Shown piece after piece: positions 1 to 8,667 of a stretch of DNA of 64,000 nt (positions are counted from its first letter, which is position 1; the number at the start of each line of letters is the position of its first letter). The stretch covers positions 160,290 through 224,289 of the forward strand of contig NZ_LMEF01000002.1 of the NCBI RefSeq assembly GCF_001427905.1. The letters are read 5' to 3'. This DNA is from Flavobacterium sp. Root420. Lineage in GTDB: Bacteria > Bacteroidota > Bacteroidia > Flavobacteriales > Flavobacteriaceae. Under the pieces are notes generated by a model. The model saw only the letters and a list, made by a program, of their open reading frames with translations. It was not told the DNA's origin and did no database searches. The position numbers and the translations under genes were made by a program.

Positions 1-477
1 GGAGTTACCGGTGTGTTTCGTTCTATTGATGAGGGCGTTACATGGCTTCGTGTAAATGATGATGCGTATGAGTTTGGCGGAACAGGAAATGGTAATTTTG
101 TAATTGGTGATATGAATACTTTTGGAAGGGTTTATATGAGTACCGTAGGAAGAGGAATTGTTTATACCGACGGCGATGTAAATCTTGGGATTTCTGATAA
201 CGAATTTAAGAATGATACTCAGATATTCTCTGTAAAAGCGCATCCTAATCCAATGAAAGATTATGTGGTATTAGAACTGCCTGATTATACAAACGGAACT
301 CTGGTTAATATTCAGGTTTATGATTTATTAGGGAAATTGATAAAGCAAGATATGTATACGGTTTCAAATAATACTGTGACATTGTTCTCTAATGATTTAT
401 CAAATCAACATGGTATATTATTGGTAAAAGTAAAAACCAGCAACGGAAAATCAGGTATTGTAAAAATTATAAAATAA
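1..477 (+). CDS. C-terminal part of a secreted GH74-like (xyloglucanase-type) protein with T9SS sorting domain, 5' truncated by window edge
   Basis: The frame is open from base 1, so the gene starts outside the window. The visible N-terminal part reads like the end of a BNR/sialidase-type beta-propeller (RSIDEGVTWLRVND, then GNFVIGDMNTFGRVYMS), a pattern I know from GH74 xyloglucanases. From about residue 75 (HPNPMKDYVVLELPD) to the final KSGIVKIIK it is a type A Por secretion C-terminal sorting domain, which directs export through the type IX secretion system and cell-surface attachment or release. The GH74 assignment rests on roughly 50 residues and is less sure than the sorting domain. A strong hairpin follows the stop codon. 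Confidence 0.8.
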   Translation, partial: GVTGVFRSIDEGVTWLRVNDDAYEFGGTGNGNFVIGDMNTFGRVYMSTVGRGIVYTDGDVNLGISDNEFKNDTQIFSVKAHPNPMKDYVVLELPDYTNGTLVNIQVYDLLGKLIKQDMYTVSNNTVTLFSNDLSNQHGILLVKVKTSNGKSGIVKIIK

Positions 478-504
478 AAATACCTTTTTTGAATTGGCTG
501 ATTG

Positions 505-546
505 AAAAAATAAAGGTCTCACTTTTTGGTGAGACCTTTATTTTTT
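505..546. terminator. Bidirectional rho-independent terminator
   Basis: Perfect 18-bp stem (505-522 with 529-546, core AAAGGTCTCAC) around a 6-base loop. It has A-rich 5' and T-rich 3' flanks, so it can end both the secreted protein gene (+) and the aspartate kinase gene (-). Confidence 0.85.
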
Positions 547-578
547 ATGCTGAATTTAATAATATAACCTGTCTAAAA

Positions 579-1838
579 CTAATTTAGTTCTTTAGTAACA
601 ATCTGCATGGTTTCGCGGCTTACTTGTTTTAGTAAAACCTCTTTATTGTCTTCAACAGTTTGTGCAGCTTGTTCTGTAAAATGACGAATCGTATATAAAG
701 TAACATGTTCGTTATAATCAACTTTAAATTTTTTCGAAAGTATTGCGTTCAGTTCATTGAAATTCTCAAATTTATCTTCTACACAAACAGAAAAACTAAT
801 CGCTGAATTCTGAATTAAGTTTACTTTAATTTTAAATTCATGAAACAAAGCAAAAATCTCACTGATGTTTTCTTCCATAATGAAAGAGAAATCTATAGAC
901 GAAAGCGAAATCAAAAGCTGATTTCTTTTTACGATAAAACAAGGGTATTGTGGCTCAAGATCAACACCTTTAGAAACGCAGGTTCCTTTTAATAATGGAT
1001 TGATAAATGACTTTACATACAAAGGAATTTCTTTTTTCTGTAAAGGTTGTAGTGTTTTTGGGTGAATTACCGTTGCACCGTAAAAAGCCAATTCGATCGC
1101 TTCACGATACGAAATCTGGTTTAACAAACTCGCATTTTCAAAATAACGCGGATCGGCATTCATAACTCCGGGAACGTCTTTCCAGATCGTTACACTTTCG
1201 GCATTTAAGCAATAAGCAAAAATTCCCGCAGTATAATCAGAACCTTCACGGCCTAAAGTGGTTGTGAAATTGTTTTCATCAGCACCTAAAAATCCCTGTG
1301 TGATGTTTAATTGTTTTCTTGGTACATTTTTACTGATGTTTTGTTGGGTAATTTCCCAATCCACTTCAGCATCTCTGTAATTTGCATTGGTTTTGATGAA
1401 ATTACGAACATCCAGCCATTGCGTTTTAATGCCCATGAAATTCATGAAATGACTTAGAATTGTAGTCGAAATCAATTCGCCAAAACTCACAATCTGATCG
1501 TAAACAAAATTGTAATTTGGAGATTTATTATGTGCCAAAAAGTATTCTAATTCAGAGAATTGATCTTTTACAGACGCAAAAACAGCATGTTTTTCATCCT
1601 CAAACAAATCTAGCAATATTTGATTGTGATATTTTTTGATTTCCTGCACAGACGAATTCAACTCTGCCGATTTATCAAAGTAATTCTTGATCACAACTTC
1701 AAGAGCATTTGTGGTTTTTCCCATTGCCGAAACCACCAAAATTACATCTTCATACCCCACTTTTTGTAAAACGTCATAAACGTTTTTAATTCCATCTGCA
1801 TCTTTTACGGATGCACCACCAAATTTAAATACTCTCAT
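579..1838 (-). CDS. lysC: Aspartate kinase (monofunctional)
   Basis: Phosphorylates L-aspartate with ATP, the first step towards Lys, Thr, Met and diaminopimelate. The N-terminus has the kinase signature KFGGASVKD at residues 5-13. Further motifs are VVSAMGKTTN at about 35-44, TLGREGSDYTAG at about 194-205 and a VTIWKDVPGVMNADPR segment near 215-230. The C-terminal third (about 300-419) matches the position of the ACT regulatory region. At 419 residues it is the size of a monofunctional enzyme, with no homoserine dehydrogenase domain. It appears to be a single-gene unit with a dispersed inverted repeat upstream. Feedback specificity cannot be read from sequence, and thrA-type naming is possible. 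Confidence 0.9.
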   Translation of the reverse strand: MRVFKFGGASVKDADGIKNVYDVLQKVGYEDVILVVSAMGKTTNALEVVIKNYFDKSAELNSSVQEIKKYHNQILLDLFEDEKHAVFASVKDQFSELEYFLAHNKSPNYNFVYDQIVSFGELISTTILSHFMNFMGIKTQWLDVRNFIKTNANYRDAEVDWEITQQNISKNVPRKQLNITQGFLGADENNFTTTLGREGSDYTAGIFAYCLNAESVTIWKDVPGVMNADPRYFENASLLNQISYREAIELAFYGATVIHPKTLQPLQKKEIPLYVKSFINPLLKGTCVSKGVDLEPQYPCFIVKRNQLLISLSSIDFSFIMEENISEIFALFHEFKIKVNLIQNSAISFSVCVEDKFENFNELNAILSKKFKVDYNEHVTLYTIRHFTEQAAQTVEDNKEVLLKQVSRETMQIVTKELN

Positions 1839-1901
1839 TTTTAATTTTAGATTTTTAATTTTAGATTTCAGATTAAATGAAATCTAGTGTCCTTTTATTT
1901 T

Positions 1902-1970
1902 TTTTGCCACAGATTATTAAGATTAGAATGATTTTTAAAATCAGTGAAAATCATTTAATCTGTGGCAAAA
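1902..1970. repeat. Intergenic inverted repeat (TTTTGCCACAGATTA type)
   Basis: The 15-bp arms at 1902-1916 and 1956-1970 are perfect reverse complements, and the inner sequence has partial further pairing. The same wording (GCCACAGATT, AATCTGTGG) recurs in the spacer at 49961-50105, so this looks like a dispersed repeat of the genome. It lies just upstream of the aspartate kinase gene. Confidence 0.6.
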
Positions 1971-1976
1971 TATTTT

Positions 1977-2465
1977 TTATAATTTCTGTAAAAACGAATT
2001 AATTCCGGCTTCATCCATTTGAACCACTTGCCATCCGTCAAGAATTCTTGCGCCTGAATTCTTATAAAAATTAACTGCCGGTGTATTCCAGTCTAAAACG
2101 TTCCATTCAATTCTTCTCACATTATCTCTTTTTCCTTGTTGCATAATTTCAGCATAAAGGGCAGATCCTAAACCTGTACCACGCATTTTTTCTTTTACAA
2201 TTAAATCTTCAAGATGAATTGTTTTTCCTTTCCAGGTTGAGTAACGATAATAGTATAATGCGATTCCAACAATTTCTTTCTGTTTGTCATCATTTTCAAT
2301 CTCTGCAACAAAGACATGAAATAATGGTTTTTCACCAAAGCCATCGCGTACTAAATCTTCTTCTGTTATTACAACTGCTTCCGGTTCTTTTTCGAATATT
2401 GCCAACTCCTGTATCAATCCTAAAACTGATTTCATGTCTTCAGGATTCCCTTTTCTAATATTCAT
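1977..2465 (-). CDS. GNAT family N-acetyltransferase (diamine/spermidine acetyltransferase-like)
   Basis: Transfers acetyl from acetyl-CoA to an amino group; the substrate is not determinable here. The 162 residues cover one complete GNAT fold. The acetyl-CoA-binding loop RGTGLGSALYAEI lies near residues 94-106, preceded by the beta-strand IHLEDLIV. The start IRKGNPEDMKSVLGLI and the block EWNVLDWNTPAVNFYKNSGA recall the SSAT-like subgroup, which acts on polyamines and thialysine, so a small amine substrate is an inference. A good minus-strand promoter lies about 180 bases upstream, implying a long 5' leader. Confidence 0.82.
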   Translation of the reverse strand: MNIRKGNPEDMKSVLGLIQELAIFEKEPEAVVITEEDLVRDGFGEKPLFHVFVAEIENDDKQKEIVGIALYYYRYSTWKGKTIHLEDLIVKEKMRGTGLGSALYAEIMQQGKRDNVRRIEWNVLDWNTPAVNFYKNSGARILDGWQVVQMDEAGINSFLQKL

Positions 2466-2639
2466 ATTTATTTAAAAATTTATTTCTTTAATCCAATTTT
2501 GTGAGATGCCCTGTCCTGATTTTTAAAACGCTTTGTTTTCAGAAGCTTTTTATGAGGGGCAATTTCATGTATTCTTATTATTATGTATTTATTAGCTAAA
2601 TTTTTTTGGTATTACAGCGTTCTTTCCGCTTTTAATTAG

Positions 2640-2668
2640 CAAATATACAATAGTAGCAAACTAACAAA
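2640..2668 (-). promoter_or_regulatory. Bacteroidota-type promoter for the GNAT gene
   Basis: Read on the minus strand, TTTG (complement of 2665-2668), a 17-base spacer and TATATTTG (complement of 2640-2647) match the Bacteroidota consensus TTTG-N17-23-TAnnTTTG. The predicted start near 2633 leaves a leader of about 165 bases before the ATG at 2465. Confidence 0.55.
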
Positions 2669-2739
2669 ATAATTTTTAAATCATTCTCACAAAATAAGCG
2701 ATATTTGTGACTTAAAATTAAAACTATAACGATATAGCA

Positions 2740-3744
2740 ATGGAAGAACGCAATAAAACACTGGGAGAGTTTATTATTGAGAACCAAAAAGCATTTCAGT
2801 ATTCGTCGGGGGAGCTTTCCCGAATTATCAACTCTATTCGTTTGGCGGCAAAGGTTGTCAACTATAAAGTAAACAAGGCTGGATTAGTCGATATTATTGG
2901 CGCCGCTGGCGAACAAAATATTCAGGGCGAAGACCAGCAAAAATTAGATGTGTATGCCAACGAAGTATTTATCCAGACGTTAATAAACCGTGAGATTGTC
3001 TGTGGAATTGCTTCAGAAGAAAACGACGATTTTATAACTGTTCAGGGGAGCGACAACAGTCATAATAATAAGTACGTGATCTTAATGGATCCGCTTGACG
3101 GATCTTCAAACATTGATGTAAATGTTTCTTTGGGAACTATTTTTTCTGTTTTTAGAAGAATAACTCCAATTGGAACTCCGGTAACAAGCGAGGATTTTTT
3201 ACAACCGGGAATCAATCAGGTAGCAGCAGGTTATGTAATTTATGGAACATCGACAATGTTGGTTTATACAACCGGACATGGCGTAAATGGTTTTACATTG
3301 AATCCGGCAATCGGAACATTTTACCTTTCACATCCAAATATGCAATTTCCAAAAGACGGGCATATTTATTCGGTAAACGAAGGGAACTATGTTCATTTTC
3401 CACAGGGAGTAAAAAATTACATTAAATATTGTCAGCGTGAAGAAGATGACCGACCTTATACTTCAAGATACATTGGAAGTTTGGTGTCAGATTTTCATCG
3501 AAATATGATCAAAGGCGGAATTTATATTTATCCGACAAGTTCAAAAGCACCAAAAGGAAAACTGCGTTTATTATATGAATGTAACCCGATGGCCTTTATT
3601 GCTGAACAGGCAGGAGGAAAAGCAACAGATGGTTTTGGAAGAATTATGGAAATCCTGCCAACTGAATTGCATCAAAGGGTTCCGTTTTTCTGTGGAAGTT
3701 ATAATATGGTAGAGAAAGCGGAAGAGTTTATGGCGGCTGAGTAA
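2740..3744 (+). CDS. fbp: Class 1 fructose-1,6-bisphosphatase
   Basis: Hydrolyses fructose 1,6-bisphosphate to fructose 6-phosphate, the committed step of gluconeogenesis. The 334 residues are the normal length. The metal and substrate site [17 protein letters not shown] lies near residues 118-134, with EEND at about 92-95 as the upstream metal-binding acidic cluster. The segments [13 protein letters not shown] and [19 protein letters not shown] are the other family blocks. A CGATATTTG sequence at 2699-2707 may be the -7 element. The gene is divergent from the GNAT gene and is followed by a strong hairpin. Confidence 0.96.
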   Translation: MEERNKTLGEFIIENQKAFQYSSGELSRIINSIRLAAKVVNYKVNKAGLVDIIGAAGEQNIQGEDQQKLDVYANEVFIQTLINREIVCGIASEENDDFITVQGSDNSHNNKYVILMDPLDGSSNIDVNVSLGTIFSVFRRITPIGTPVTSEDFLQPGINQVAAGYVIYGTSTMLVYTTGHGVNGFTLNPAIGTFYLSHPNMQFPKDGHIYSVNEGNYVHFPQGVKNYIKYCQREEDDRPYTSRYIGSLVSDFHRNMIKGGIYIYPTSSKAPKGKLRLLYECNPMAFIAEQAGGKATDGFGRIMEILPTELHQRVPFFCGSYNMVEKAEEFMAAE

Positions 3745-3773
3745 TTTTAGTCTCAGTTTTGAGTATAAATAGC

Positions 3774-3805
3774 AAACCCGACAGATTTTAAAATTTGTCG
3801 GGTTT
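3774..3805. terminator. CCCGACAG-type hairpin after fbp
   Basis: A 16-bp stem (3774-3789 with 3790-3805, one G-U pair) whose core AAACCCGACAG recurs at 34478, 51743 and 63560. It probably terminates fbp and also belongs to a repeat family. Confidence 0.7.
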
Positions 3806-3874
3806 ATATTATAGTTTAATTTTGATTCTGGTTTTATTCCGTTCAAAAATTGTAAACGGAGCCTAAATCGAATC

Positions 3875-4306
3875 CTATTTATGCATGTGCTGCATTTCGT
3901 AAACAAAAGTATCTGCGTCAACTTTTTTGTCTACTAATGACAACGCTTTTGCGATTATATAGTTTACGTTGCTTGGAGTAAATCCTAACGCAATACCTAA
4001 TTTTCTCAACATCACTTCTTGCTGATCTTCAAGATGATGATCAACATGGACCATTCTTGTTAAATCATACAAACGTTCTAAACGCTGTACGTGTAAATAA
4101 GGAGGATTAATTGGGTATTTTAATGGGTCGTTAAGAATTTCTTCGTATTCAGTTTCTGAAATTTCTAAACGGGCAGCTAATTTGTCTAAGAAATTCTTTT
4201 CTTCAGGGTGCACAATTCCGTCTGCTAAAGCTACACGAACAATAGCTGAAAAGTGACCTTTATTTCTTTGTTTAAATTCGCTATCAAATAAATCTGAAAA
4301 TGACAT
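3875..4306 (-). CDS. TerB-family (tellurite-resistance-B-like) cytosolic protein
   Basis: A 143-residue, all-helical protein. The block VRVALADGIVHPEEKNFLDKL (residues about 23-43) is the acidic DG..HP.E motif of the TerB/DjlA-like domain, which binds metal in characterised members. The C-terminal half (KLGIALGFTPSNVNYII) completes the fold. No other ter genes are nearby, so tellurite resistance should not be assumed, and the function is unknown. On the minus strand TATATTTG (complement of 4329-4336) fits a -7 element about 20 bases before the ATG. Confidence 0.78.
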   Translation of the reverse strand: MSFSDLFDSEFKQRNKGHFSAIVRVALADGIVHPEEKNFLDKLAARLEISETEYEEILNDPLKYPINPPYLHVQRLERLYDLTRMVHVDHHLEDQQEVMLRKLGIALGFTPSNVNYIIAKALSLVDKKVDADTFVYEMQHMHK

Positions 4307-4478
4307 AATTATAGAGTTTTATATCACGCAAATATAAATCTTATTTTAATTTAACGATTTTAAATTTCTCATAAAATTTAACTTATTTTTCTGCGTTGAT
4401 TTAATATCAGGGGTTTCTTTAATTTTCAAAATAAATCGTAAGTTTACAACCCCTTAATCAATTAATACCATTACCCCT

Positions 4479-5072
4479 ATGTCAGAATTTTGGATTTATT
4501 TTCAGATAGGATTAAAACACGTTTTAGATATCCACGCTTACGATCACGTTCTTTTTTTAATCGCTTTAACGATCCCGTATTTGTTTAAAGACTGGAAACG
4601 CATTTTACTTTTAGTTTCTCTTTTTACAATCGGCCATACGTTGGCTTTATTGCTTTCTGTTTTTGGAATCATTGCTATAAAAGTAAATATTGTGGAATTT
4701 TTAATTCCGATTACCATTTTAATAACCGCAGTATATCATCTTTTTACCGCAGGAAAAGCAACTAAAAACGAAGGCGTAAATTTAATTTTTATGGTGACGC
4801 TGTTTTTCGGAATCATACACGGACTTGGTTTTTCTAACTATTTTAAAACCATTTTAGGTGGTTCGCCAAGCTCAAAATTATTACCTTTAGGCGAATTTGC
4901 ATTAGGAATTGAAGTAGCGCAGTTAATTGTGGTTTTTGTGGTTTTGATACTATCCTATATTGTGCAAACCGTGTTTCGTTTTTCTAAACGCGACTGGGCA
5001 CTTGTAATGTCGGCTTTTATTATCGGAGTTGTGGTTCCGATGATTATTGAAAGCCCAATTTGGAACAGATAA
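4479..5072 (+). CDS. HupE/UreJ family membrane protein
   Basis: A 197-residue integral membrane protein with about six hydrophobic segments. Conserved polar and histidine motifs are HAYDHVLF (about residues 18-25), TIGHTLAL (about 50-57) and GIIHGLGFSNYF (about 110-121). Relatives in hydrogenase and urease clusters are nickel or cobalt transporters, but no hydrogenase or urease genes are seen here, so the substrate is open. The dCMP deaminase gene starts 5 bases after its stop, so 4479-7087 looks like one operon. TAAGTTTA at 4439-4446 is a weak -7 candidate. Confidence 0.82.
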   Translation: MSEFWIYFQIGLKHVLDIHAYDHVLFLIALTIPYLFKDWKRILLLVSLFTIGHTLALLLSVFGIIAIKVNIVEFLIPITILITAVYHLFTAGKATKNEGVNLIFMVTLFFGIIHGLGFSNYFKTILGGSPSSKLLPLGEFALGIEVAQLIVVFVVLILSYIVQTVFRFSKRDWALVMSAFIIGVVVPMIIESPIWNR

Positions 5073-5077
5073 AATAA

Positions 5078-5509
5078 ATGGACTTAAAAAAAATAAATAA
5101 GTACGATAAAGCGTACCTTCGTATTGCCAAGGAATGGGGCGCACTCTCTTATTGTAAACGTAAACAGGTTGGTGCCATTATCGTAAAAGACCGAATGATT
5201 ATTTCTGACGGTTATAATGGAACACCATCCGGATTTGAAAATTGCTGCGAAGACGAAGAAGGATTAACCCGCTGGGAAGTTCTCCATGCCGAAGCAAATG
5301 CAATTCTAAAAGTGGCCAGATCGACACAATCTTGTGAAGGTGCCACTTTATATATTACACTTTCGCCCTGTAAAGAATGTAGTAAATTAATACATCAGTC
5401 GGGGATCAAGAGAGTGGTTTACCAAAACGGATATCGCGATGATTCCGGAATTCAATTTTTATTAAAAGCAGGTGTCGAAGTCGAACATATTCCTGTTTTA
5501 GAAGAGTAA
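5078..5509 (+). CDS. dCMP deaminase family protein (ComEB-like)
   Basis: Zinc-dependent deaminase, probably dCMP to dUMP for thymidylate supply. The zinc and proton-transfer motif HAEAN lies at about residues 68-72 and the second zinc motif SPCKECSKLI at about 96-105. The N-terminal block WGALSYCKRKQVGAIIVKD and the insert GTPSGFENCCEDE match dCMP deaminases better than cytosine or tRNA deaminases. The length of 143 is typical. Its stop codon directly abuts the ATG of the next gene, consistent with translational coupling. Confidence 0.87.
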   Translation: MDLKKINKYDKAYLRIAKEWGALSYCKRKQVGAIIVKDRMIISDGYNGTPSGFENCCEDEEGLTRWEVLHAEANAILKVARSTQSCEGATLYITLSPCKECSKLIHQSGIKRVVYQNGYRDDSGIQFLLKAGVEVEHIPVLEE

Positions 5510-7087
5510 ATGAAATTTAATTCGAAATATTTGCCAATCGTGATCGGAGCGACTTTTGCTCTCGGAACTGTCCTCGGAAGCCTGATGAATGCTCCCGTTG
5601 ATGATGGTCTTTTGGCTAAAAATTACTCCAAAACCAAACTGAATAAACTGATCGATTTTATTAATAATGAATATGTCGACAGTATCAATACAGATTCAAT
5701 TGTAAACCTGACAGTTGATAATATTTTATCCAAATTAGATCCGCATTCTGTATACATTCCGCCAAGCGAACAGGCAGAAGTGGCCGAAAGCATGAAAGGT
5801 GATTTCGTTGGAATCGGAATTAATTTTTATATGTATAAAGATTCAGTTGCGATTATAAAACCAATTGAAAACGGACCTTCGGCGAAAGCCGGAATAAAAT
5901 CCGGAGACCGAATTTTATTTGCCGGAAAAACGAAATTATTTGGCAGAAAGTTGCCTTCAGATAGTTTGTTCTCCAAATTAAAAGGTTTGCAGGGTTCAGA
6001 AATAGAATTAACCGTTTTTAGAAAATCAGAACAAAAGAAACTGAAATTTAAAGTCAAAAGAGATATTATTCCGATAAAAAGTGTCGATGCTTCTTTGTTG
6101 CTTGGAAATAATACAGGTTACATTAAAATCAATCGTTTTGCTGAAACTACTTTTAATGAATTCAAGACCGGTTTGACAAGATTAAAACAAAGCGGAATCC
6201 AGTCACTTGTAATCGATCTTCGTGATAACGGTGGCGGTTATATGGAAGAAGCTGTGGCCATTGCCGATGAGTTTTTGAAAGACAAACAGCTAATTGTTTT
6301 TACCAAAAATAAAAACGGAACAACTGAAAAAACGTATGCGACAAAAGCCGGAAGTTTTGAAACCGGAAAAGTTTATGTTTTGATTAATGAAAACAGTGCC
6401 TCTGCAAGTGAAATTCTGGCAGGAGCATTGCAAGATAACGATCGCGGAATTATTGTGGGACGCCGTTCTTTTGGGAAAGGTTTAGTACAGCGTGAAATGG
6501 ATTTCAACGACGGATCTGCAGTACGATTAACAGTGGCGAGATATTATACGCCAACCGGAAGATCAATTCAAAAGCCTTATAAAAAAGGAAATGAAGAATA
6601 TTTTAAAGAATCAGAGTCTCGTATAAAATCGGGAGAGCTTTATGCCAAAGACAGTATAAAAGTAGCGGATTCATTAAAATTTAAAACACCAAAAGGTAAA
6701 ATCGTATACGGCGGTGGCGGAATTGTTCCTGATGTTTTTGTTCCGATGGAAGCAGAGCACGGAAATGAAAATGTTGGATATTTACTTCAAACTGGGGTAG
6801 TAGGACATTTTGTTTTTGAAGAATTGGATAAAAACCGAAAAGCTTTTACCGGACTTAAATTTAATGCCTTTTTGACCGAAATGAAAAACTCGGATGTCTA
6901 TTTCAAGAAATTCAAAAACTATATTTTCATGACGGGTTTGGATTTGAAATTAGACAAAACCAAAGCTTTGGTGAATCGTTATATCACTGCCGAATTTGCC
7001 AGACAATTGTACGGTGAAATCTATTACTACGATGTGATTTTGAAAGAAGATGTGATGATTAAAGCAGTTCAGAATCCGAAAAAATAA
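5510..7087 (+). CDS. S41 family C-terminal processing peptidase
   Basis: A periplasmic, membrane-anchored serine protease of the CtpA/Prc type that trims or degrades exported proteins from the C-terminus. An uncleaved-type N-terminal hydrophobic segment spans about residues 8-26. A PDZ domain spans about 85-175 and includes GDFVGIGINF and AGIKSGDRIL. The S41 core has the nucleophile in the SASASE motif (Ser298) and, 25 residues later, the catalytic Lys323 in FGKGLVQ. The 525 residues include a C-terminal extension beyond the core. The start ATG directly follows the dCMP deaminase stop. Natural substrates are unknown. Confidence 0.92.
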   Translation: MKFNSKYLPIVIGATFALGTVLGSLMNAPVDDGLLAKNYSKTKLNKLIDFINNEYVDSINTDSIVNLTVDNILSKLDPHSVYIPPSEQAEVAESMKGDFVGIGINFYMYKDSVAIIKPIENGPSAKAGIKSGDRILFAGKTKLFGRKLPSDSLFSKLKGLQGSEIELTVFRKSEQKKLKFKVKRDIIPIKSVDASLLLGNNTGYIKINRFAETTFNEFKTGLTRLKQSGIQSLVIDLRDNGGGYMEEAVAIADEFLKDKQLIVFTKNKNGTTEKTYATKAGSFETGKVYVLINENSASASEILAGALQDNDRGIIVGRRSFGKGLVQREMDFNDGSAVRLTVARYYTPTGRSIQKPYKKGNEEYFKESESRIKSGELYAKDSIKVADSLKFKTPKGKIVYGGGGIVPDVFVPMEAEHGNENVGYLLQTGVVGHFVFEELDKNRKAFTGLKFNAFLTEMKNSDVYFKKFKNYIFMTGLDLKLDKTKALVNRYITAEFARQLYGEIYYYDVILKEDVMIKAVQNPKK

Positions 7088-7103
7088 CGCTAAACTTTTT
7101 AAG

Positions 7104-7469
7104 ATGAAAATAGAAGCCGTTGTAAATGCTGAGATAGAACTTTTGACAGCCATTAAAAATACTAATGTTTCGGTTTTGGAAAAAATCCTTCACGAAGATT
7201 TACTTTTCAATTTACCCGATGGAAATACCATTACGAAAGAATTTGATTTGGCTTCCTATCGATCTGGAAAAATGAAAGTTGATGCACTTGAAGCTTCAGA
7301 TCAAATTATAAATCTAATTGACGATACGGCTGTGGTTGTGGTTACAGTTTCATTAAAAGGAGCATTCGATAATAATCCTATAAATGGTGCTTTTCGATAC
7401 ATCAGAGTATGGAAACAATTCGAAGAAAGTCTAAAAGTTATTGCAGGAAGCTGTATTCAATTACAATAG
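7104..7469 (+). CDS. NTF2-like (DUF4440-type) small protein
   Basis: A 121-residue cytosolic protein with an NTF2-like alpha+beta cone pattern: an N-terminal helix (EAVVNAEIELLTAIKN), then LEKILHEDLLFNLPDG and a C-terminal strand set ending in RVWKQFEESLKVIAGSCIQL. Such proteins are often small-molecule-binding or enzyme-like domains of unknown role. It starts 16 bases after the S41 protease stop and is probably the last gene of that operon. Confidence 0.7.
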   Translation: MKIEAVVNAEIELLTAIKNTNVSVLEKILHEDLLFNLPDGNTITKEFDLASYRSGKMKVDALEASDQIINLIDDTAVVVVTVSLKGAFDNNPINGAFRYIRVWKQFEESLKVIAGSCIQLQ

Positions 7470-7495
7470 AATAATTAATAATAATTTAAATATAA

Positions 7496-7540
7496 CTTAG
7501 CGAACCTTAGTATAAAACCTGGTGAACTTTGCAGTTAAAC
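7496..7540. repeat. Dispersed AT-rich spacer repeat (GCGAACTTTGCGGTTAA family)
   Basis: This stretch resembles 20765-20810 along its length: both contain GCGAACCTT, a TAAAACCT/TAAATCCT middle and a GAACTTTGC-GTTAAA end. It lies immediately upstream of the lipoprotein gene, so any promoter of that gene is inside the repeat. Confidence 0.45.
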
Positions 7541-7547
7541 TATCAAC

Positions 7548-7865
7548 ATGAAAAATCTAAAAAAAATAAGCTTTCTATTCGTTTTAATGACTTTTGTAAT
7601 TTCTTGTAAAACTATGAAAGATAATAATGTAAATACTGTTACCGGTAAAGTAGATTTAATAGAAGCAGGGAAAGACGGTTATACTGCTAAAATTTCTACA
7701 GCTACAAAAGAAGTTTATTTTGCCACAATCAGTATTGTAAATGTCGGCGGACCACAAAACTACAAACAATTAAAAATTGGAGATAATGTTTCTGTAAAAG
7801 GAGAAATCTGGAAAACAGATGATGAAAAACATATCAAGGTAACTGAGATTGTCTCGGTTAAGTAA
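7548..7865 (+). CDS. Small lipoprotein of unknown function
   Basis: A 105-residue protein with a lipoprotein signal peptide: basic MKNLKK, a hydrophobic run and a lipobox ending FVISC (Cys20). The mature part is beta-rich with evenly spaced strands (VTGKVDLIEAG, GYTAKIST, YFATISIV, IGDNVSVKGEIW), suggestive of an OB-like barrel, but I cannot assign a family. It is expected in the periplasm or on the outer membrane. It forms its own unit and is followed by a repeat-rich spacer. Confidence 0.7.
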   Translation: MKNLKKISFLFVLMTFVISCKTMKDNNVNTVTGKVDLIEAGKDGYTAKISTATKEVYFATISIVNVGGPQNYKQLKIGDNVSVKGEIWKTDDEKHIKVTEIVSVK

Positions 7866-7887
7866 AAACTAAACATAATTTTTTTGA

Positions 7888-8032
7888 ACCATTAAGATAT
7901 TAAGTTTATTAAGCTATGCGGCTAATTTTCTTAATGTCTTAATGGTTTAATTTTTTATGAAAGTTTATGTTTTTTGATTTTCAGCATTAGGTTATTCAAA
8001 CCAAAGCTTAATATACTTAATATCTTAATGGT
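7888..8032. repeat. Three-armed inverted repeat (ACCATTAAGATATTAAG)
   Basis: The arm 7888-7904 is a perfect 17-bp reverse complement of 8016-8032. A diverged third arm (CTTAATGTCTTAATGGTT, 7929-7946) can pair with the first. It lies between convergent genes, so it may serve as a terminator region. It resembles other dispersed spacer repeats of the window. Confidence 0.55.
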
Positions 8033-8060
8033 AAAAATAAAAATTTAATGTTTTTAAATA

Positions 8061-8666
8061 TTATCGAATACTATCGTGAGCATGAGTCTGAACACCATTA
8101 TTCCATAAAGTCAGAATATCTGTAGCAACAGCTGCGCCGCTTCCGGCAGCAATGGCTAATTGACTTCTCCAGCCGGCTAAAGTTCCAATAACATAAATTC
8201 CTTCGGCTACTTTATGATCGTCGTTTTTAAGCTGAATACGTTGTTTTTCGGGAAGTGCTTTTTTGTGAGGTTCAATAAATTGCATTAAACCTTCAATATC
8301 GAAAGTATTGGCAGAACCAATTCCGATAACAATACTTTTAGTTTTGTATGAGTTTTTGTTTGTAATTACAATAAATTCAGGATAAGAGCCTTCAACTGTA
8401 ACCACTTTTTCATTTGGGATTTGAGCAATATGCGGATAAGTCATGGCTAAATCCTGAGTACTTTCTACAAGTAGTTCGGAGCCTAATTTACCTGGTGTTA
8501 TTCCGTATGCATTATAGAAGATTGCTTCTTGTAAAGAAGAATTCTTTTGATGGGTAAAGATTCCGATTTTTTTATCGGTAACAAAAGCTTTGTTTTTGGC
8601 AGAACCTAAAACGAGAGCACAAGACATGCCCGATACGCCTCCGCCAATAATTAGAACATCAAACAT
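8061..8666 (-). CDS. Short FAD-dependent oxidoreductase, thioredoxin-reductase-like
   Basis: The N-terminus MFDVLIIGGGVSGMSCAL is a Rossmann FAD-binding fingerprint. The C-terminal block AEGIYVIGTLAGWRSQLAIAA is the second FAD-contacting motif of the thioredoxin reductase fold. At about 201 residues it is far shorter than the usual ~310: the NADPH domain with its second GxGxxG and the redox CxxC are absent. I chose the ATG at 8666 over an in-frame ATG at 8696 because it starts on the Rossmann strand and avoids overlapping the upstream gene. Electron donor and substrate are unknown. Confidence 0.72.
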   Translation of the reverse strand: MFDVLIIGGGVSGMSCALVLGSAKNKAFVTDKKIGIFTHQKNSSLQEAIFYNAYGITPGKLGSELLVESTQDLAMTYPHIAQIPNEKVVTVEGSYPEFIVITNKNSYKTKSIVIGIGSANTFDIEGLMQFIEPHKKALPEKQRIQLKNDDHKVAEGIYVIGTLAGWRSQLAIAAGSGAAVATDILTLWNNGVQTHAHDSIR

Positions 8667-8667
8667 A

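Noticed and set aside
3875..4306. Tellurite resistance
   Set aside because: A lone TerB-like gene without terA/C/D/E is not evidence for a tellurite resistance system.
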